Source of the DNA: Gammaproteobacteria bacterium | GTDB lineage: Bacteria; Pseudomonadota; Gammaproteobacteria; Ga0077536 | Assembly: GCA_024235015.1 (NCBI GenBank) | Contig: JACKNG010000001.1 | Coordinates: 682,001 to 746,000 of the forward strand | DNA: 64,000 nucleotides | Direction of reading: 5' to 3' | In this document: positions 40,600-52,130 of the stretch, in pieces | Layout of the letters: every line of letters starts with the position of its first letter | How positions within the stretch are numbered: the first letter of the stretch is position 1 | Program-made: the position numbers and the translations under genes | The notes under the pieces: generated by a model | Seen by the model: only the letters and a program-made list of their open reading frames with translations | Database searches by the model: none | What the model was told of the DNA's origin: nothing

Positions 40600-40690
40600 A
40601 GACTTTGCGCACATTCTGGTCGAGTTGCCCGTCTGAATTCAAGTCTTGTTTATGAATTGATTCTATTTAGTTGATTTTTATTGAATTAGT
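40600..40690. promoter_or_regulatory. AT-rich patch at the tsaE-amiC junction
   Basis: The 98 bp between amiC and tsaE, and the last codons of tsaE, are strikingly AT-rich for this genome, with GAATT repeated at 40635, 40654 and 40683. It is the best place for an amiC promoter on the minus strand, but I do not see a well-spaced consensus pair. Confidence 0.4.
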
Positions 40691-41142
40691 TCTGCCTCGA
40701 AACGCTCGGCCCAGGCCTCGTCGCCGAATGCCAGGCTCAATTCCCGCGCCGTGCCCGCCACCGTGATGGCGATCTCGAGATCGGGCAGCGGCAGGACGCC
40801 GGCGCCGCGCGCCGGCCATTCGACCAGCACGTCGGCCTGGCCGTCGAAGTAATCGTCGATGCCGATGAACTCGAGTTCCTCGGCGTCGGCGAGGCGATAG
40901 AGGTCGAAGTGATGAACGGCGCCGCCGTCCAACGGGTAGCTCTCGACCAGGGTGAAGGTGGGGCTCTTGACCGCGCCCGCATGGCCACGGGCCCGGACAT
41001 AACCGCGGGCCAGGGTGGTCTTGCCGGCCGCCAGCGGGCCGGCCAGGGCGATCCGACAGCCGCGCCGCGCCGAGCGCGCCAGCGCCGCCCCGATCGCCTC
41101 CATGTCGGCGTCGCTCGCGGCATGACGGTGCAGGGTTCGCAT
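40678..41142 (-). CDS. tsaE: tRNA threonylcarbamoyladenosine biosynthesis ATPase TsaE
   Basis: This is a 154-residue ATPase that with TsaB and TsaD puts the t6A modification on tRNAs reading ANN codons. It has the Walker A GPLAAGKTTLARG near residue 35, the SPTFTLVESY motif near 59, the HHFDLYRL segment near 76 and the EWP motif near 108, all TsaE signatures. The C-terminal codons are AT-rich, unlike the rest of the gene. It lies between nnr and amiC, as in E. coli. Confidence 0.96.
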   Translation of the reverse strand: MRTLHRHAASDADMEAIGAALARSARRGCRIALAGPLAAGKTTLARGYVRARGHAGAVKSPTFTLVESYPLDGGAVHHFDLYRLADAEELEFIGIDDYFDGQADVLVEWPARGAGVLPLPDLEIAITVAGTARELSLAFGDEAWAERFEAELIQ

Positions 41143-41193
41143 CAGTACGCGCGGCGCCCGGGCGCGGCGGGTGTCTGCCGGGCCGGCACGCGT

Positions 41194-42695
<1,502 letters not shown>

Positions 42696-42699
<4 letters not shown>

Positions 42700-43244
42700 G
42701 CCGGCAGGCGCAGGAAGTGGGCCCGGTAGTGCGCCAGTTCGCCGATCGAATCGCGGATGTCGTCGAGGGCAAGGTGCTGGCCCTGCTTGGTGAATGGCGG
42801 CAGTTCGGGCGCCCAGCGCCGGGCCAGCTCCTTCAGGGTGCTGACGTCGAGGTTGCGGTAATGGAAGAACTCGGCCAGCGCGGGCATGTAGCGATAGAGG
42901 AAGCGCCGGTCCTGGCAGATGCTGTTGCCGCACATCGGCGACGTGCGCGGTGGCACGTGGCGCTGCAGGAAATCGAGCGTCGCGGCCTCGGCGTCGGCCA
43001 TCGACGACGCGCTCGCACGCACCCGCGCGGTCAGCCCCGAGGCGCCGTGCTGGCGGGTGTTCCATTCGTCCATCGCCGCGAGCACGGCGTCGTCGTGATG
43101 GATGGCGATGACCGGCCCCTCGACCTGCTCGTGCAGGTGCGCATCGGTGACGATGGTCGCGATCTCGATGATGACGTCACGTTCGGGATCGAGACCGGTC
43201 ATCTCGAGATCGATCCACACCAGGTTCTGATCGGAAAACTGCAT
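42696..43244 (-). CDS. orn: Oligoribonuclease
   Basis: This is a 182-residue DEDDh-family 3'-5' exoribonuclease that degrades short RNA fragments, including the c-di-GMP breakdown product pGpG. It has WIDLEMTGLDPE near 10, the middle Asp segment with SPMCGNSICQDRRFL near 105, and the HLALDDIRDSI motif near 160 with the catalytic His and Asp. Orn is essential in many gammaproteobacteria. Its role in pGpG turnover connects it functionally with the HD-GYP protein in this window. The stop overlaps the nnr start. Confidence 0.97.
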
Positions 43245-43334
43245 GATGCTCTCCCGCGGCCAGCGCCGATTTTATGGAAGCTCGGCAGACCTGTCTGCGC
43301 CGCCCGCGGGCGGTTTCGCGAACGCGCCGCGCGC

Positions 43335-43931
43335 TCAGTACTCGTGGCGGCTGGCCAGCGCGCGCGACAGGGTCGAGCTGTCGACGAATTCGAGTTCGCC
43401 GCCGATCGGCACGCCGTGCGCGATGCGCGTCGCGCGGACGCCGTGTTCGGCCGCGATCTCGCGCAGGTAGTGCGCGGTGGCCTCGCCTTCCATGGTCGTG
43501 CCGGTGGCGACGATCAGCTCGGCGACTTCGCCTTCGCGCAGGCGCTGCTCGAGCAGCGGAATGCCGATGCTGGCCGGGGTCATGCCGTCGATCGGCGACA
43601 GCCGCCCCATCAGCACGAAGTAACGGCCACGGAAATCCGCCGCCTGCTCGATGGCGGCGACGTCGAGCGGATTCTCGACCACGCACACCACGCTGCCGTC
43701 GCGGTTGGGATTGCGGCATAGCTGGCAGATCTCCTCCTCGCAGAAGGTCCGGCAGCGCGCACAGTGACCGATGCGTTCGGCGGCGAGCCGCAGCACGTCG
43801 GACAGGCGCAGGGCCTTGTCGCGCTGCTGCTCGAGAAGGTGGAAGGCGATGCGCTGGGCCGATTTCGGCCCGATGCCTGGCAGGAACTGCAGGGCCGTGA
43901 TCAGCTCGGCGAGCAGCGGAGAGGGATGCAT
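43335..43931 (-). CDS. recR: Recombination mediator RecR
   Basis: This is a 198-residue protein that helps RecFOR load RecA at gaps. It has the helix-hairpin-helix start with LPGIGPKSAQRIAF near 17, the zinc finger CARCRTFCEEEICQLC near 57-72 and the Toprim domain with VVENPLDVAAIE near 85 and IVATGTTMEGEATA near 145. It follows ybaB by 22 bp, the standard dnaX-ybaB-recR operon. Confidence 0.97.
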   Translation of the reverse strand: MHPSPLLAELITALQFLPGIGPKSAQRIAFHLLEQQRDKALRLSDVLRLAAERIGHCARCRTFCEEEICQLCRNPNRDGSVVCVVENPLDVAAIEQAADFRGRYFVLMGRLSPIDGMTPASIGIPLLEQRLREGEVAELIVATGTTMEGEATAHYLREIAAEHGVRATRIAHGVPIGGELEFVDSSTLSRALASRHEY

Positions 43932-43953
43932 CGTCGGTCCTGGCGGCGCGCGC

Positions 43954-44277
43954 TCAGAACGGCAGCTTCATGCCGGGCGGCAGGTCGAGGCCGGCCGTGA
44001 CCCCGGCCAGCTTGTCCTTGCTCAGGGCCTCGACGCGACGGTTGGCGTCGTTGACCGCGGCGGCGAGCAGGTCCTCGAGCATGCCGCGGTCCTCCTCCAT
44101 CAGGGCGGGCTCGATGCGCACCGCGCGAACCTCGTGGCGTCCGTTCATGGTCACCTTGACCATGCCGGCGCCGGCTTCGCCGGTGACCTCGGTCCGCGCA
44201 ATCTCTTCCTGCAGGCGCTGGACTTCGGCCTGCATCTTCTGCGCCTGTTTCATCAGGTCGCCCAGGGCACCTTTCAT
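43954..44277 (-). CDS. ybaB: YbaB/EbfC-family nucleoid-associated protein
   Basis: This is a 107-residue DNA-binding protein of the YbaB/EbfC family. Family features are the start MKGALGDLMKQAQKMQ, the long helix with QAEVQRLQEEIA, the MVKVTMNGRHEVR strand near 40 and the LPPGMKLPF end. It probably forms a tweezer-like dimer that binds DNA with little sequence preference. It lies between dnaX (49 bp) and recR in the usual order. Confidence 0.96.
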   Translation of the reverse strand: MKGALGDLMKQAQKMQAEVQRLQEEIARTEVTGEAGAGMVKVTMNGRHEVRAVRIEPALMEEDRGMLEDLLAAAVNDANRRVEALSKDKLAGVTAGLDLPPGMKLPF

Positions 44278-44326
44278 CGTTCGTCTCCTCGGTGGCGGCG
44301 CCGGCCGGTGCCGGTCAGGGATGGGT

Positions 44327-46006
44327 TCAACGCGCCGAGACGTCTTCGACGGTGGCGTCGAAGGTGGCGCGCAGGGCTTGTACGTTCGGATCGGCGTCGA
44401 TGGTCGACTCGGCCTGGCGCTGGCGCTCGGCCTGCTCGGCGCTGCGTTGCTCGGTCGGTGTCTGCAGGCCGGCGCCGGCCTCGACCCGCACCTCCACCCG
44501 CACGGCCTGGCCGAGATGCTCGGCCAGTGCGGTCTGCAGGTTGTCGACGTGGCGGCGCTGGGCGAGCTTCTCGAACTGCGGCGCGATGACGAGGCCGAGC
44601 ACGCGGCCATCGTAGGCGGCGAGCGCACTGTTGCGGGCCAGTTCGCGGGCCAGGCCGACCAGCGCCAGTTCGTCGACGGTGACCGCCCAGTCGAGCGGGA
44701 CCACGGCGGCCGGGGCGAGCGGCGCCGCGGACGTGGTCGAGACGTCCTCCGCCGCGGCTTCAGCAAGCGGCTCGGCCGTGACCGGTTCGGCGACGACCGG
44801 CGCGGCCGGCGGCGCAGTGCTGGCACGCGGTACCGGTGCGGCCGGCGGTGCCGCAGCCGGCGTTCCCGTCGCCAGCGGCGCCGTGCGCGGGGCGGCCGGC
44901 GCGCCCGCCGGTACCGCCGGCGGCGTCGCCGGGCGGAAGGCCAGCATGCGCAGCAGCACCATCTCGAAACCCGACTCGGGTTCCGGCGCGTACTGCAGGT
45001 CGCGCCGGCCGTTCAGCGCGATCTGGTAGAACAACTGGCATTCGTCGGCGGCGACGCGCGCCGCGAGTTCGAGCACCCGCGGGTCGCTCTCGACCTCGCC
45101 CGCGGCCTCGCCCAGCGCATGGACCACGGCGATGCGGCGCAACAGCGAGAGCATCTCGGCCAGCACCTGGGCGTAGTCGGGCGCGTAGTCGGCGAGTTCC
45201 CGCGCGCACCCGATCAAGGCGCGGCCATCGCCGCCCGCGAGCGTGTCGACCAGCCCCAGCACGCGGCCCTGGTCGATGGTGCCGAGCATCTGCGCCACCT
45301 CGGCGGTGACGATGCGGCCGTCGCCGTGGGCGATGGCCTGGTCGAGCAGGCTGAGCGCGTCGCGCACGCTGCCGCCCGCGGCCTGGGCGACGAGTTCGAG
45401 CGCGGCCGTTTCGTGTTCGACCCCCTCGGCGCCGAGTACGCGGGCGAGATGCTCGGCCAGCTGGGCCACCGACAGGCGGGTCAGGTTGAACTGCAGGCAA
45501 CGCGAGAGGATGGTGACCGGCAGCTTCTTCGGGTCGGTGGTCGCGAGCAGGAACTTGACGTGTGGCGGCGGCTCTTCGAGCGTCTTCAGCAGCGCGTTGA
45601 ACGAGTGGTTGGAGAACATGTGCACCTCGTCGATGAGGTACACCTTGTAACGCGCGCGGGTCGGCGCGTAGGGCACGTTGTCGAGCAGTTCGCGCGTCTC
45701 GTCGACCTTGGTGCGCGAAGCGGCGTCGACCTCGATGAGATCGACGCAGCGCCCGCTGTCGATCTCCTGGCACGAGGAACACTCCCCGCAGGGCTGGCTG
45801 GACACCCCGCGCTCGCAGTTGAGCGCCTTGGCGAAGACCCGCGCCAAGGTCGTCTTGCCCACCCCGCGGGTGCCGGTGAAGAGGTAGGCATGGTGCAGGC
45901 GGTCACGATCGAGGGCGTTGATCAGCGCGCGCAGCACATGCCCCTGCCCGATGACCTCGCCGAAGCTGCGCGGTCGCCATTTTCGGGCGAGTACCTGGTA
46001 GCTCAT
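44327..46006 (-). CDS. dnaX: DNA polymerase III subunits tau/gamma
   Basis: This is a 559-residue clamp-loader subunit. The AAA+ domain has P-loop GTRGVGKTT near 45, zinc-binding CERGVSSQPCGECSSC near 64-79, Walker B LIDEVHM near 124 and the SRC sensor 2 region. A long Ala/Pro/Thr/Val-rich linker (about 360-430) precedes the C-terminal polymerase-binding domain. E. coli makes the shorter gamma form by frameshift at A-AAA-AAG; I see no such slippery run, so gamma may be absent or made differently. The start at 46006 gives MSYQVLARKWRP. The SRP RNA gene lies just upstream. Confidence 0.96.
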   Translation of the reverse strand: MSYQVLARKWRPRSFGEVIGQGHVLRALINALDRDRLHHAYLFTGTRGVGKTTLARVFAKALNCERGVSSQPCGECSSCQEIDSGRCVDLIEVDAASRTKVDETRELLDNVPYAPTRARYKVYLIDEVHMFSNHSFNALLKTLEEPPPHVKFLLATTDPKKLPVTILSRCLQFNLTRLSVAQLAEHLARVLGAEGVEHETAALELVAQAAGGSVRDALSLLDQAIAHGDGRIVTAEVAQMLGTIDQGRVLGLVDTLAGGDGRALIGCARELADYAPDYAQVLAEMLSLLRRIAVVHALGEAAGEVESDPRVLELAARVAADECQLFYQIALNGRRDLQYAPEPESGFEMVLLRMLAFRPATPPAVPAGAPAAPRTAPLATGTPAAAPPAAPVPRASTAPPAAPVVAEPVTAEPLAEAAAEDVSTTSAAPLAPAAVVPLDWAVTVDELALVGLARELARNSALAAYDGRVLGLVIAPQFEKLAQRRHVDNLQTALAEHLGQAVRVEVRVEAGAGLQTPTEQRSAEQAERQRQAESTIDADPNVQALRATFDATVEDVSAR

Positions 46007-46061
46007 CGATCGGCGTCGTCGTTCGGGCTCGTCGGCGCGGCGCGCCGTGGGAGAAAAGGCG

Positions 46062-46158
46062 GCGGCCGTATCAGCCACACCCCGGCACCCGCAGATACCG
46101 TTACCGCTGCTCCCTTCCGGGCCTGACGGGGTTCACGGCGCTACGCCGCGGGGGGACC
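46062..46158 (-). ncRNA. ffs: Signal recognition particle RNA (small bacterial type, 4.5S)
   Basis: On the minus strand the conserved SRP domain GTCAGGCCCGGAAGGGAGCA is present, with the GGAA tetraloop and the asymmetric loop bound by Ffh. It is framed by GTGAACCCC on the 5' side and the complementary GGTGCCGGGGTG on the 3' side. The 5' end near GGTCCCCCC and the total of about 97 nt fit the small-type RNA of gammaproteobacteria. The exact ends are estimates. It lies 55 bp upstream of dnaX, its usual neighbour. Confidence 0.93.
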
Positions 46159-46223
46159 GAAACGGCCACCATTGATTCGAGGTGCGCAGTGTACACCATG
46201 GCCCGGGGAGAGATCGCACCTCG

Positions 46224-46685
46224 TCAGGCGAGCGGCAGTTCGGTCTTCTTCGCCACCGTGCGCAGGGTGAAGCTCGACTTCACCCGCGCCACCCCGGGCA
46301 GCTTGGTCAGGTGCTGGTGATGAATACGCTCGTAGTCGACGGTGTCGCGCGCCACCACCCGCAGCAGGTAGTCGTACTCGCCGGTGACGAGGTAGCACTC
46401 CATGACCTCCGGCACCTCGCGCACGGCAGCTTCGAAGCGGTCGAGATCCTGCTGTTGCTGGCTGACCAGGGTGATCTCGGCGAAGACATTGCCGGGGATG
46501 CCGACCGCCACCGGGTCGACCAGCATGGTGTAGCGGGCGATCACACCGTGCGCCTCGAGCAGGCGCACGCGGCGCAGGCAGGCCGATTCCGACAGGTGGA
46601 CGCGCTCGGCGAGCTGGACGTTGGTCATGCGGCCATCGGCCTGGAGGGCAGTCAGGATGGCGCGATCCGTGGGGTCGATTTTCAT
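46224..46685 (-). CDS. Lrp/AsnC-family transcriptional regulator
   Basis: This is a 153-residue regulator. The N-terminal winged helix-turn-helix has ILTALQADGRMTNVQLAERVHLSES near residues 10-34, and the C-terminal RAM domain has VPEVMECYLVTGEYDYLL near 91, which binds amino acids and forms octamers. It is divergent from alanine dehydrogenase, a classic Lrp or AldR target, and the 170-bp gap contains repeated CGAAT motifs. Direct control of ald is therefore likely but inferred. Confidence 0.93.
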   Translation of the reverse strand: MKIDPTDRAILTALQADGRMTNVQLAERVHLSESACLRRVRLLEAHGVIARYTMLVDPVAVGIPGNVFAEITLVSQQQQDLDRFEAAVREVPEVMECYLVTGEYDYLLRVVARDTVDYERIHHQHLTKLPGVARVKSSFTLRTVAKKTELPLA

Positions 46686-46689
46686 TTTT

Positions 46690-46759
46690 CGAATTTAATG
46701 CGAAAAATTTCTCCGAATCCATCGAATAGCGTCGAATACGCGGCCATTCATCGACGAAT
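46690..46759. promoter_or_regulatory. CGAAT repeat cluster between lrp-type gene and ald
   Basis: The pentamer CGAAT occurs at 46690, 46714, 46723, 46733 and 46755 in an AT-rich stretch, and the longer matches GTCGAATACGC (46731) and GACGAATACGC (46753) are 22 bp apart, about two helical turns. This layout suits an oligomeric Lrp-type regulator. Confidence 0.5.
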
Positions 46760-46787
46760 ACGCAAGCCTATTTCAGCGCATTGCGCC

Positions 46788-46793
46788 TAGAGT
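46788..46793 (+). promoter_or_regulatory. Putative -10 box for ald
   Basis: TAGAGT lies 62 bp upstream of the ald ATG; the -35 region is poor, as expected for an activator-dependent promoter. The CGAAT sites lie about 40-110 bp upstream of the implied start of transcription. Confidence 0.4.
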
Positions 46794-46855
46794 GATCCGG
46801 CATGGGGCGCGCACCGGGCGCACCCCGCGCCCCCCGTCGCCAGGAGGACCGGACC

Positions 46856-47974
<1,119 letters not shown>

Positions 47975-47989
47975 GGCGCGCGCCGTTGC

Positions 47990-47995
47990 TATACT
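47990..47995 (+). promoter_or_regulatory. Putative -10 box for hyuAB
   Basis: TATACT lies just after the ald stop codon and about 218 bp before the hyuA ATG, implying a long GC-rich leader if it is used. No strong -35 box. Confidence 0.35.
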
Positions 47996-48212
47996 CCCCG
48001 CGCCCCGTCCGCCGGGCGAGGCGCGGGCGTTCGGCGCCGCGCCGTCACCGCACGCTGCAGGGCGTGACGAGGAAGGCCGGTTGCACGATCCGGATGCAGT
48101 CCGGCCTGCCGTCCGCGGCAGGTAGTCGCGGCAGCAGGCCGCCTGCGCCTGCTCGCCGACGGCCGTGGCCGCATTGCATCAGCCTGCCAACGACAACCGG
48201 GGGATTGTCTCC

Positions 48213-50300
48213 ATGCCCTATCGCATCTCCGTCGACACCGGTGGCACGTTCACCGATGTCGTGGTCACCGACGAACGTGGCCGCTTCACCGTCGGCAAGG
48301 CGCTGACCGACAAGCAGCGCGCGTTTGCCAGTATCGAAGCCGGCCTCGCCGTCGCCGCCGAGGAGCTCGGCCTCGCGGTGCCGGCACTGCTGGCCGAGAC
48401 CAGCGTCTTCCTCTACGGCACCACGCGCGGCACCAACGGCATCGTCGAGCGCAAGATTGCGCGTACCGCCTTTCTCACGACACAGGGCTTCCCGGACACC
48501 CTCCTGCTCAAGGAAGGCGGCAAGTCCGAACCGCACAACCTGCGCATGGAGTACCCCGACCCGTACGTCCCGCGCCGCTTGACCTTCGAGGTGCCCGAGC
48601 GCGTCAACGCCGAGGGCGGCGTCGAGGCGGCGCTCGACGAGGCCGCGGTGCGCGAACTGCTGGCCGGGTTTCCGGCGCGCGGCATCGAGGCGGTGGCGGT
48701 ATGCCTGCTGTGGTCGATTGCAAACCCGGCGCACGAATTGCGCGTGGGTGAGCTGATCGCCGAATGCCTGCCCGGGGTGCCCTACACGCTCTCTCACCAG
48801 CTCAACCCCATCCTGCGCGAGTACCGGCGCGCCTCCTCGGCGGCCATCGACGCCTCGCTGAAGCCGCTGATGCAGGAGTACCTGCTGACGCTCGAGGCCG
48901 ACCTGCGCGCGGCCGGCTATGCCAACGACATTCTGGTCAGCACCTCCTTCGGCGGCGTGATGCACCTCGCCGACGTGGTCAAGAAACCGATCTTCCTGGT
49001 CAAGTCCGGTCCGGCGATGGCGCCGGTGGCGGGGCTGGCCTACGTCGAGGCCGAGGGCCTGCCGAGCGACATCATCGTGTGCGACGCCGGTGGCACCACT
49101 TTCGACGTCAGCCTGGTGCGCGACGGCCAGGTCGAGTTCTCGCGCGACACCTGGCTCGGGCCGCAGTGGACCGGCGACAACCTCGGCATGGCCTCGGTGG
49201 CGGTGCATTCCATCGGCGCCGGCGGCGGCTCGATCGCCTGGGTCGACTCGGGCGGCCTGCTGCGCGTCGGCCCGCACTCGGCGGGCTCGGAGCCGGGCCC
49301 GGCCTGTTACGGCCGCGGCGGCGACGAGCCAACGGTGACCGACGCCGCGGTGGTGCTCGGTTACATCGACCCGGCGCACTTCCTCGGCGGGCGCATGCAG
49401 CTCGACGAGGATGCCGCGAAGCGCGTCGTCGGGCGGCTCGCCGAGACGCTCAACGAATCGGTCGAGCGCACCGCCTTCGCCATCCTCACGGTCGCCAACG
49501 AGAACATGATCGAGGCCATCAAGGAGCTGACCATCAACGAGGGCATCAACCCCTCGGAGTCGACCCTCATCGGTGGCGGTGGCGCGGGCGGCTTGAACAT
49601 CGTCCCCATCGCGGCCGAGCTGGGTTGCCGCACGGTGCTGGTGCCGCGCACGGCCGGCGCCTTGTCCGCCTCGGGCATGCAGTTCTCGGACATCGTGACC
49701 GAGGCCGGGGCGAGCAAGCTCACCGCCACCGACCAGTTCGACTACGACGGTGTCAACGCGGCGCTGGCGAGCATCGATGCGCAGTTGGAGAGCTTCGCCG
49801 CGCGGCTGCGCGAGCGCGGCTTCACCGACGTGCGCACCCGCTACTTCGTCGAGGCGCGCTACCGCTTCCAGGTGTGGGAGCTCGAGATCGAGGTGGCCGG
49901 CAACCGCTTCGAAGGCGAGGCCGACGTCGCGGCGCTCATCGAAGCCTTCCACCAGATGCACGACCGGGTGTTCGCCATCACCGACCCGGGCCAGGCGGTG
50001 GAGTGCCTGAACTGGCGCGGGCGGCTGATTGCCAACGTCAAGGCGCCGACCCTGGAGCCGAGCCGCGCCGGCAAGACGGTGCGGGCCGAACCCGACCGCC
50101 GCCGCCCGGCCTACTTCGCCGGCGGGCTGGTCGAGACCGCCATCTACCTCGGCGACCAGCTCGCGCCGGATGCCGTCATCGAGGGCCCGGCGATCATCGA
50201 GGAGCCGACCTCGACCCTGGTCGTCAACCCGGGGGCCACGGCGCGGGTCAGCGCCGGTGGCCGCTACATCCTCACCCCGCCCGCGGAGGCCGCGCTATGA
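48213..50300 (+). CDS. Hydantoinase/oxoprolinase subunit A (HyuA-like)
   Basis: This is a 695-residue protein of the HyuA/acetone carboxylase beta family. The actin-like ATPase fold has the phosphate-1 motif RISVDTGGTFTDVV near residue 4, GTTRGTNGIVERK near 68 and a phosphate-2 DAGGTTFDVSLV segment near 290. These enzymes use ATP to open 5-oxoproline or hydantoin rings or to carboxylate ketones, together with a HyuB subunit. The ATG at 48213 begins the conserved start. It overlaps hyuB by ATGA. The substrate cannot be decided from sequence; no hydantoin racemase or carbamoylase gene is adjacent. Confidence 0.9.
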   Translation: MPYRISVDTGGTFTDVVVTDERGRFTVGKALTDKQRAFASIEAGLAVAAEELGLAVPALLAETSVFLYGTTRGTNGIVERKIARTAFLTTQGFPDTLLLKEGGKSEPHNLRMEYPDPYVPRRLTFEVPERVNAEGGVEAALDEAAVRELLAGFPARGIEAVAVCLLWSIANPAHELRVGELIAECLPGVPYTLSHQLNPILREYRRASSAAIDASLKPLMQEYLLTLEADLRAAGYANDILVSTSFGGVMHLADVVKKPIFLVKSGPAMAPVAGLAYVEAEGLPSDIIVCDAGGTTFDVSLVRDGQVEFSRDTWLGPQWTGDNLGMASVAVHSIGAGGGSIAWVDSGGLLRVGPHSAGSEPGPACYGRGGDEPTVTDAAVVLGYIDPAHFLGGRMQLDEDAAKRVVGRLAETLNESVERTAFAILTVANENMIEAIKELTINEGINPSESTLIGGGGAGGLNIVPIAAELGCRTVLVPRTAGALSASGMQFSDIVTEAGASKLTATDQFDYDGVNAALASIDAQLESFAARLRERGFTDVRTRYFVEARYRFQVWELEIEVAGNRFEGEADVAALIEAFHQMHDRVFAITDPGQAVECLNWRGRLIANVKAPTLEPSRAGKTVRAEPDRRRPAYFAGGLVETAIYLGDQLAPDAVIEGPAIIEEPTSTLVVNPGATARVSAGGRYILTPPAEAAL

Positions 50301-52108
50301 ACCAGCCCGAGAACGAACCCCAGGTCGCCTACGACATGGACCCGGTGTTGATGGCGGTGCTGTCGAACCGCCTCAACGCCATCGTGCGCGAGATGTCGAA
50401 CACCCTGCTGCGCACCGCGCGCTCGGCGGTGCTCGCCGTGGTGCGCGACTTCTCCTGTTCCATCGTCACCGCCGACAACCAGCTGCTGTGCCCGGGTGAA
50501 GGCCTGCCGGTACACATCTTCGGCAGCGCCCTGCAATCGCAATCGATGTGCGACACCCACAAGGACCTCGCGCCGGGCGACGCCTTCCTGCACAACGATC
50601 CCTACATGGGCAATACCCACCCGGCCGATCACATGATCATGTGCCCGGTGTTCGTCGACGGCGTGCACCTGTTCACCACCTGCGCCAAGGCCCACCAGGC
50701 GGACTGCGGCAACTCCATCCCCAGCACCTACCATGCCTACGCCCGCGACATCTACGAGGAAGGCGCGCTGATCTTCCCCTGCGTGCGCGTGCAGAAGGAC
50801 TACAAGGATGTCGACGACATCATCCGCATGTGCCGCCGGCGCATCCGCGTGCCCGAGCAGTGGTACGGCGACTACCTCGCGACCGTCGGCGCCGCGCGCA
50901 TCGGCGAGCGCCGCCTGGCCGAACTCACCCAGCGTTACGGCATCGACACCATCCGCCAGTTCGTGCGCGACTGGTTCGCCTACTCCGAGAAGCGCATGGA
51001 AGAGGCCATCCGCAAACTGCCGGCCGGGCGCCTCGAGAACGTCACCGTCTACGACCCGCTGCCGCCGGTGCTGCCCGACGGCCTGCCGATCAAGGTCGCC
51101 ATCGACATCGACCCGGCCGCCGGCCGTATCGAGGTCGATCTCAGCGACAACCCCGACAACCTCGACTTCGGCCTGAACGAGTCGGTCGCCTGCGCCACCT
51201 CCAACGCGTTGTGCGGCGTGTTCAACTGCCTCGACCCCGACGTGCCGCACAACGAGGGCAGTTTCCGTCGCCTCTCGGTCAAGCTGCGCCAGGGTTGCGT
51301 GACCGGCATCCCGGAGTTTCCGCATTCGTGCTCGATGGCGACGACCAACATCGGCGATCGCATCGTCAACGCCACCCAGGCCGCCTTCGCCGGCATCGGC
51401 GATGGCCACGGCCTGGCCGAGGGCGCGGTCGGCATGGGCGCGGGCGCGGCGGTGATCTCGGGCAAGGATTGGCGCATCGGCGGCAGCCCCTACATCAACC
51501 AGGAATGGCTGGTGGTCAACGGCGGCCCGGCCACGCCGGAGACCGACGGCTGGCTGAACTACGGCCTGCCGGTCGCCGCCGGGCTCATGTACCGCGGCTC
51601 GGTCGAGGTCGACGAGTCGAAGTACCCGATGCTGTTCAAGTCGCTGCGCGTGGTCGCCGGCGGCGGTGGCGCCGGCCGCTTCCGCGGCGCGCCGGGCGCC
51701 GAGGTCGTCTACGGGCCGCGGCGCGACCCGATGACGGTGGTGGTGTCCTGCGACGGCCAGGTCAATGCACCGCAGGGTGTGCGTGGTGGGCACGATGGCC
51801 CGCCCGCCGCGACCTTCAAGGTCAAGCCCGACGGCCAGGAAGAAAAACTGCCCGGGGTGGTCGAATGCCGCCTCGCACCCGGCGAATGGGTGCGCGGGGT
51901 CGATGCCGGCGGCGGCGGCTACGGCTCGCCGCTCGAACGCGACCCGGCCCGGGTGCTCAAGGACGTGCTCGAGCGCTGGGAAACGGTGGAACGCGCGCGC
52001 GACGTCTACGGCGTGGTCTTCAGCGGCAGCGCCGAGGACGAGTCCCTCGCCGTCGACAGCGCCGCCACCACCGCACGCCGCGCGGAACTCACCGCCGCCC
52101 CCGCCTGA
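50297..52108 (+). CDS. Hydantoinase/oxoprolinase subunit B (HyuB-like)
   Basis: This is a 603-residue partner subunit. Family hallmarks are DPVLMAVLSNRLNAIVREM near residue 14, LLRTARS near 34, the HNDPYMGNTHPADH motif near 97 and KAHQADCG near 128 with likely metal ligands. The Gly-rich C-terminal region has GGGGAGRFRG and DAGGGGYGSPLERDP near 540. With HyuA it forms an ATP-dependent ring-opening or carboxylating complex. It ends 22 bp from the convergent malQ stop. Confidence 0.9.
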   Translation: MNQPENEPQVAYDMDPVLMAVLSNRLNAIVREMSNTLLRTARSAVLAVVRDFSCSIVTADNQLLCPGEGLPVHIFGSALQSQSMCDTHKDLAPGDAFLHNDPYMGNTHPADHMIMCPVFVDGVHLFTTCAKAHQADCGNSIPSTYHAYARDIYEEGALIFPCVRVQKDYKDVDDIIRMCRRRIRVPEQWYGDYLATVGAARIGERRLAELTQRYGIDTIRQFVRDWFAYSEKRMEEAIRKLPAGRLENVTVYDPLPPVLPDGLPIKVAIDIDPAAGRIEVDLSDNPDNLDFGLNESVACATSNALCGVFNCLDPDVPHNEGSFRRLSVKLRQGCVTGIPEFPHSCSMATTNIGDRIVNATQAAFAGIGDGHGLAEGAVGMGAGAAVISGKDWRIGGSPYINQEWLVVNGGPATPETDGWLNYGLPVAAGLMYRGSVEVDESKYPMLFKSLRVVAGGGGAGRFRGAPGAEVVYGPRRDPMTVVVSCDGQVNAPQGVRGGHDGPPAATFKVKPDGQEEKLPGVVECRLAPGEWVRGVDAGGGGYGSPLERDPARVLKDVLERWETVERARDVYGVVFSGSAEDESLAVDSAATTARRAELTAAPA

Positions 52109-52130
52109 AGCGGCGGCGCGCGGGGCGCCT

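Noticed and set aside
40580..40677. A tRNA or small RNA gene in the AT-rich gap
   Set aside because: I see no cloverleaf, no conserved tRNA loop sequence and no clear terminator; the stretch is 98 bp of AT-rich sequence.
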